Shown: positions 5,834 to 8,851 of the stretch, piece by piece
Numbering within the stretch: position 1 is the first letter of the stretch
How the letters are laid out: each line of letters opens with the position of its first letter
Assembly: GCA_030599445.1 (NCBI GenBank)
Contig: JAUVOA010000050.1
Location: 1 to 8,851, forward strand
Direction: 5' to 3'
Source of the DNA: Atribacterota bacterium
Lineage (GTDB): Bacteria; Atribacterota; Phoenicimicrobiia; Phoenicimicrobiales; Phoenicimicrobiaceae
DNA length: 8,851 nt
Position numbers and translations under genes: made by a program
Notes under the pieces: model-generated
Databases searched by the model: none
What the model was told of the DNA's origin: nothing
Seen by the model: only the letters and a program-made list of their open reading frames with translations

Positions 5834-6955
5834 ATGGCAAAATATAAGATAGCCTGGCTGCCGGGCGATGGAATCGGAAATGATGTAATGGAGGCAGCGA
5901 AGATTGTATTGGATGAGCTAAAACTTGATGCTGATTATATACCTGGTGACGTGGGTTGGGAGTTTTGGAAAAAAGAAGGAAATCCTTTACCTGATAGGAC
6001 TATAAAAATTCTTAAAGAGACTGACTGTTGTCTTTTCGGGGCAATAACTTCCAAGCCTAAAGAAGAAGCAGAAAAAGAAGTTTCCGCCGAGCTTAAAGAA
6101 AAAGGCCATGTCTATTCGAGCCCCATTGTAAGATTACGTCAGGAATTTAAGTTACATACTAATCTGAGACCATGCAAGGCTTACAAAGGGAATCCTCTTA
6201 ATTACCGTGACGATATAGATTTAGTAGTTTTCCGAGAAAACACCGAAGGGCTATACAGTGGAGTAGAATTTCATCCTCTACCCAAAGAGGTAATGGATTC
6301 TCTTTTAGAAAATCATTCTAAGATGAAAAGATTTAAAGAGATTCCTTTGGAAGATATTGCTCTATCCTGCCGAATTTTTACCAGGAAAGCTTGCCAATCT
6401 ATTGTTCGTCAAGCCTTTGAATATGCAAAGAAGTTTAAAAGGAATTCAGTTACAGTTGTGGAAAAACCTAATGTAATCAGAGAAACCAGTGGGTTAATGA
6501 TAAGAGAGGCTCGTAAGATTGCTCAAGAATATCCCGGGATTGAATTGTGGGAAACTAATGTAGATGCGATGTGTATGTGGTTGGTTAAGAATCCTCAAAA
6601 TTATAGTGTCCTGGTTTCTTCTAATATGTTCGGAGATATAATTTCTGATCTCTGTGCTCAATTGATAGGTGGTTTAGGGTTTGCTTCCAGTGCTAATATC
6701 GGAGATGATTATGCCCTCTTTGAGCCGACTCATGGCTCTGCTCCCAAATATGCAAGGCAGTATAAAGTAAACCCCATGGCTATGCTTTTAACGGTTAAGC
6801 TGATGTTAGATTATTTAGGGGAAAAGGAATTAGCTCAAAGATTAGAAAATTCTATTGCTCAGGTTATTGAGGAAGGAAAAGTCAGGACTTACGATTTAGG
6901 CGGTACAGCTTCAACTTTAGATGTAGCCAGAGAAGTAGCAAAGAAATTATCTTAA
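5834..6955 (+). CDS. Isocitrate/isopropylmalate dehydrogenase-family decarboxylating dehydrogenase
   Basis: This cytosolic beta-decarboxylating dehydrogenase (373 residues) would oxidise a 2-hydroxy acid bearing a beta-carboxylate to a 2-oxo acid plus CO2, using NAD(P)+ and Mg2+. Visible family features are PGDGIG (10-15), substrate-carboxylate arginines R102 (RLR), R112 (NLRP) and R134 (FRENTEG), Y141, catalytic K211 (EKPNV), metal-binding D244, D268 and D272, and the coenzyme loop HGSAPKYARQYKVNP (300-314). K305, Y306, V312 and Y353 match the NADP-specific residues of E. coli isocitrate dehydrogenase (K344, Y345, V351, Y391), while its R395 is replaced by Gly. In the substrate loop S96 is kept but I98 replaces the Asn that contacts isocitrate. 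It starts 2 bp after the small-subunit gene with AAGGAG (5821-5826). Isocitrate, homoisocitrate, methylisocitrate or an alkylmalate are all possible substrates. Confidence 0.9.
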   Translation: MAKYKIAWLPGDGIGNDVMEAAKIVLDELKLDADYIPGDVGWEFWKKEGNPLPDRTIKILKETDCCLFGAITSKPKEEAEKEVSAELKEKGHVYSSPIVRLRQEFKLHTNLRPCKAYKGNPLNYRDDIDLVVFRENTEGLYSGVEFHPLPKEVMDSLLENHSKMKRFKEIPLEDIALSCRIFTRKACQSIVRQAFEYAKKFKRNSVTVVEKPNVIRETSGLMIREARKIAQEYPGIELWETNVDAMCMWLVKNPQNYSVLVSSNMFGDIISDLCAQLIGGLGFASSANIGDDYALFEPTHGSAPKYARQYKVNPMAMLLTVKLMLDYLGEKELAQRLENSIAQVIEEGKVRTYDLGGTASTLDVAREVAKKLS

Positions 6956-6974
6956 ATTTTAAGGAAGGTGAAAA

Positions 6975-8348
6975 ATGGAGACTATAAGTCAAAAATGGGC
7001 TAAATTTGCCCTGGGATTAAATTATGAAAATATTCCCCCGGAAGCTTTAAAAGAAGCCAAACGATTTCTTTTAGATAGTGTGGGGTGTGCCTTTTCTGCT
7101 CTCGATAATAAAGATACTCAAGCAGCTTATAATTATATTCAGGATCTAGGAGGAAAAGAGCAAGCTACTATTATCGGATGGGGAATAAAGACCAATCTTC
7201 CTCAGGCTACTTTAATGAATTCTTTATTAATTAGAGCTCTCGATTATAATGACATCTACTGGGAACAGGATCCCTCTCATCCTTCAGATATTATTCCCTC
7301 TGTGCTTAGTACAGGAGAATTTATGAAAAAAAATGGGAAAGAGGTACTGGTAGGAATAATAATTGCTTATGAATTAGAGATGCGTTTATGCCTGGCTGCT
7401 TTTCCGGGAGTTCGGGAGATAGGTTGGCATCACGCTACTCTAACTCAATTAGTAAGCCCGGTAGCAGCTGGAAGAATGCTGGGTTTAAGTGAGGAGGAGG
7501 TAGTCGCTGCTATAGGGATCAGCGGCTCTTCTCATTTTACTTTAGGAGGAGTAGTAGCCGGGCACCTCACTAATATGAAAAATGCCGCTGACCCTTTAGC
7601 AGTTGAATCAGGTGTACGGGCTGCCTCGCTGGCCAGTAAAGGTTATACAGGCCCGGTAGAGGTATTTGAGGGTAAAGAAGGATTATTTGAAGTGTTGGAT
7701 AAAGTAAAATGGGATAAGGATATTTTAACCAAAGGATTAGGAGAGAATTTTTTAATTAATCAATGTGGCTATAAAGCTTTTCCTACTGAAGCGCTAACCC
7801 ATCAACCCATTACTACTGCCTTAGAGGTGATGAAAGAAAATAAACTTGACCCTAAAGGAGTTAAAGAAGTTTTGATAGAGACTACTACTCGGGGAGCAGA
7901 TATTCTCTCTGACCCCAGTAAATATAAACCTACCACCAAAGAGACTGCCGACCATTCTCTCCCTTATTGCATAGCAGTTGCAGTAGCTAAAGGTAATGTC
8001 CTCCCTTCTGATTTTGAAGAAGATGCCCTTCGAGATCCTTTAGTCTGGTCATTGCTCGATAAGATTAAGGTAGTAGCCAACCCTGAAATCGATGCCCTCT
8101 TCCCCAAAGTAAAACGAGCTATTGTAACCATCAAAACTTCTCAAAGGGAATATAAAAAGCAAGAAAATTTTGCCAAAGGTCAACCGGAACGACCTTTAAG
8201 CGAAGAAGAGCTTATTTCTAAATTTAAAGCTAACTCGGAGAAAAAAATATCTTCTTCCAGAATGGAGGATATCATTAAAGCCACACAAGAATTAGAGAAT
8301 ATCAATGAAATCGGAGAATATATGAAACTTTTGGTAAGTGATAAATAG
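6975..8348 (+). CDS. MmgE/PrpD-family protein (2-methylcitrate dehydratase-like)
   Basis: This cytosolic metal- and cluster-independent dehydratase-like protein has 457 residues, close to the usual length. Characterised relatives dehydrate 2-methylcitrate (PrpD, MmgE), isomerise aconitate or decarboxylate it (CAD-type), so a citrate-like acid is the likely substrate class. Family blocks are FLLDSVGCAF (31-40), LIRALDYND (85-93), HPSDIIPSVL (102-111), GWHHATLTQLVSPVAAGRMLG (150-170), NMKNAADPLAVESGVRAASLA (200-220), KGYTGPVEVFEGKEGL (222-237), ADHSLPYCIAVAVAKG (325-340) and KGQPERPLSEEEL (401-413). The start has GGAAGG (6963-6968) seven to eight bases upstream, 19 bp after the dehydrogenase gene. 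With the aconitase-type pair it could supply the first dehydration of a tertiary alcohol acid, whose product the LeuCD-type enzyme would hydrate. That order is inference. No prpB or prpC gene is visible, so a standard methylcitrate cycle is not shown. Confidence 0.9.
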   Translation: METISQKWAKFALGLNYENIPPEALKEAKRFLLDSVGCAFSALDNKDTQAAYNYIQDLGGKEQATIIGWGIKTNLPQATLMNSLLIRALDYNDIYWEQDPSHPSDIIPSVLSTGEFMKKNGKEVLVGIIIAYELEMRLCLAAFPGVREIGWHHATLTQLVSPVAAGRMLGLSEEEVVAAIGISGSSHFTLGGVVAGHLTNMKNAADPLAVESGVRAASLASKGYTGPVEVFEGKEGLFEVLDKVKWDKDILTKGLGENFLINQCGYKAFPTEALTHQPITTALEVMKENKLDPKGVKEVLIETTTRGADILSDPSKYKPTTKETADHSLPYCIAVAVAKGNVLPSDFEEDALRDPLVWSLLDKIKVVANPEIDALFPKVKRAIVTIKTSQREYKKQENFAKGQPERPLSEEELISKFKANSEKKISSSRMEDIIKATQELENINEIGEYMKLLVSDK

Positions 8349-8366
8349 AAAAAGAAAGGGGAAAAA

Positions 8367-8851
8367 ATGAAAGCAATAGTATTGGGTTGTGGTTTGGTAG
8401 GTGGGCTGATTGCTAAGGATTTGGCCAAAGATAAAGATTTTCAAATAACTGTAGCAGATATTGATGAGAAAAAATTAGAGAAATTAGCTAAAGAGGCTGG
8501 CATACAAGGAATAAAGGCAGATTTATCTGACTCAAAAGCTATTAAAAAGATAGTTGCTGATAAAAATATAGTAATCGGTGCCGTCCCGGGGTTTTTAGGA
8601 TTTAATATGTTACGATCAGTTATTGAAGCCGGTAAGAACATAGTCGATATATCTTTTATGGCTGAAGATACCTTGAATTTGGAAGAACTTGCCAAGAAGA
8701 AGGGTGTTACCGCCGTGGTGGATATGGGAGTTGCCCCGGGAATGAGTCACATGATTGTAGGTTATGTAGATAGCCTGTTAGATGAAACTGAAAGTGCTAC
8801 TATTTTAGTAGGAGGACTTCCGGTGATAAGAGAATGGCCTTATGAATATAA
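8367..8851 (+). CDS. Saccharopine dehydrogenase-family NAD(P)-dependent oxidoreductase, 3' truncated
   Basis: The first 161 residues are visible and the frame is still open at the window end. Family members are about 360-400 residues. The N-terminal Rossmann fold starts at once with the dinucleotide motif GCGLVG (7-12). An acidic residue at the end of the second strand (D31 in VADID) favours NAD+ over NADP+. PGFLGFNMLRSVIEAGKN (74-91), VDISF (93-97) and VDMGVAPGMSH (118-128) are typical of the saccharopine dehydrogenase/lysine 6-dehydrogenase family. The ATG at 8367 follows AAGGGG (8356-8361) with five bases between, 18 bp after the PrpD-type gene, so it continues the cluster. Possible reactions include oxidative deamination of an amino acid such as lysine, or reductive amination or condensation of a 2-oxo acid from the preceding steps. 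The C-terminal substrate domain is missing, so the reaction cannot be settled. Confidence 0.85.
   Translation, partial: MKAIVLGCGLVGGLIAKDLAKDKDFQITVADIDEKKLEKLAKEAGIQGIKADLSDSKAIKKIVADKNIVIGAVPGFLGFNMLRSVIEAGKNIVDISFMAEDTLNLEELAKKKGVTAVVDMGVAPGMSHMIVGYVDSLLDETESATILVGGLPVIREWPYEY

Noticed and set aside
4072..6955. Reading the hydro-lyase pair plus dehydrogenase as leucine biosynthesis (leuC-leuD-leuB)
   Set aside because: The gene order fits, but leuA is absent, AtuA, DUF4387 and PrpD genes are interleaved, and the small-subunit loop and dehydrogenase coenzyme loop differ from typical leucine enzymes. It cannot be fully excluded.
6975..8348. Standard 2-methylcitrate cycle operon
   Set aside because: Only the PrpD-like member is present; methylcitrate synthase and methylisocitrate lyase are not in the window, and a decarboxylating dehydrogenase is not part of that cycle.
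4072..8851. Alpha-aminoadipate lysine pathway (homoaconitase, homoisocitrate dehydrogenase, saccharopine dehydrogenase)
   Set aside because: The homoaconitase YLRT loop and the homoisocitrate-selective Arg are missing, no homocitrate synthase or LysW-type genes are seen, and the saccharopine family is broad.

Overview
This AT-rich window (by eye well under 40% G+C, with many AGA/AAA codons and strong AAGGAGG-type ribosome sites) comes from a bacterium. All credible genes lie on the + strand. The gene set (a two-subunit archaeal/anaerobe-type aconitase-family hydro-lyase, an AtuA/DUF1446 protein with a DUF4387 partner, an MmgE/PrpD protein) suggests an anaerobic, perhaps uncultivated lineage. 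The taxon cannot be fixed from this window.

Layout. Bases 1-651 hold the 3' part of a dimethylarginine dimethylaminohydrolase (DDAH) gene. Bases 652-935 are non-coding and contain nested inverted repeats and a GC-richer palindromic block. This stretch ends in a palindromic, operator-like site just ahead of a GntR/FadR-type regulator (936-1628). After a 95-bp gap a long co-directional cluster runs to the right edge: AtuA/DUF1446 protein (1724-3082), DUF4387 protein (3116-3445), HD-domain metal hydrolase (3456-3986), aconitase-family large subunit (4072-5331), its small subunit (5328-5831, 4-bp overlap), isocitrate/isopropylmalate-type dehydrogenase (5834-6955), MmgE/PrpD-family protein (6975-8348), and a saccharopine-dehydrogenase-family protein cut by the window end (8367-8851). 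Gaps are 2-33 bp, except 85 bp before the large subunit. That 85-bp gap carries an 8-bp tandem repeat.

How the genes may work together. The PrpD-like protein, the LeuCD-type hydro-lyase and the decarboxylating dehydrogenase correspond to three consecutive steps of a citrate-like conversion: dehydration, rehydration to the 2-hydroxy isomer, and oxidative decarboxylation to a 2-oxo acid. Residues expected to set substrate choice differ from the textbook citrate, homocitrate and isopropylmalate enzymes. The cluster may therefore handle a substituted or unusual tricarboxylate or alkylmalate, with AtuA/DUF1446 plus DUF4387 as an uncharacterised pair acting on the same or a neighbouring intermediate. 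No synthase, lyase or transporter is visible in the window, so the substrate and the direction (catabolic or biosynthetic) remain open. The FCD-type regulator at the head is a natural candidate for an acid-responsive repressor of the cluster.
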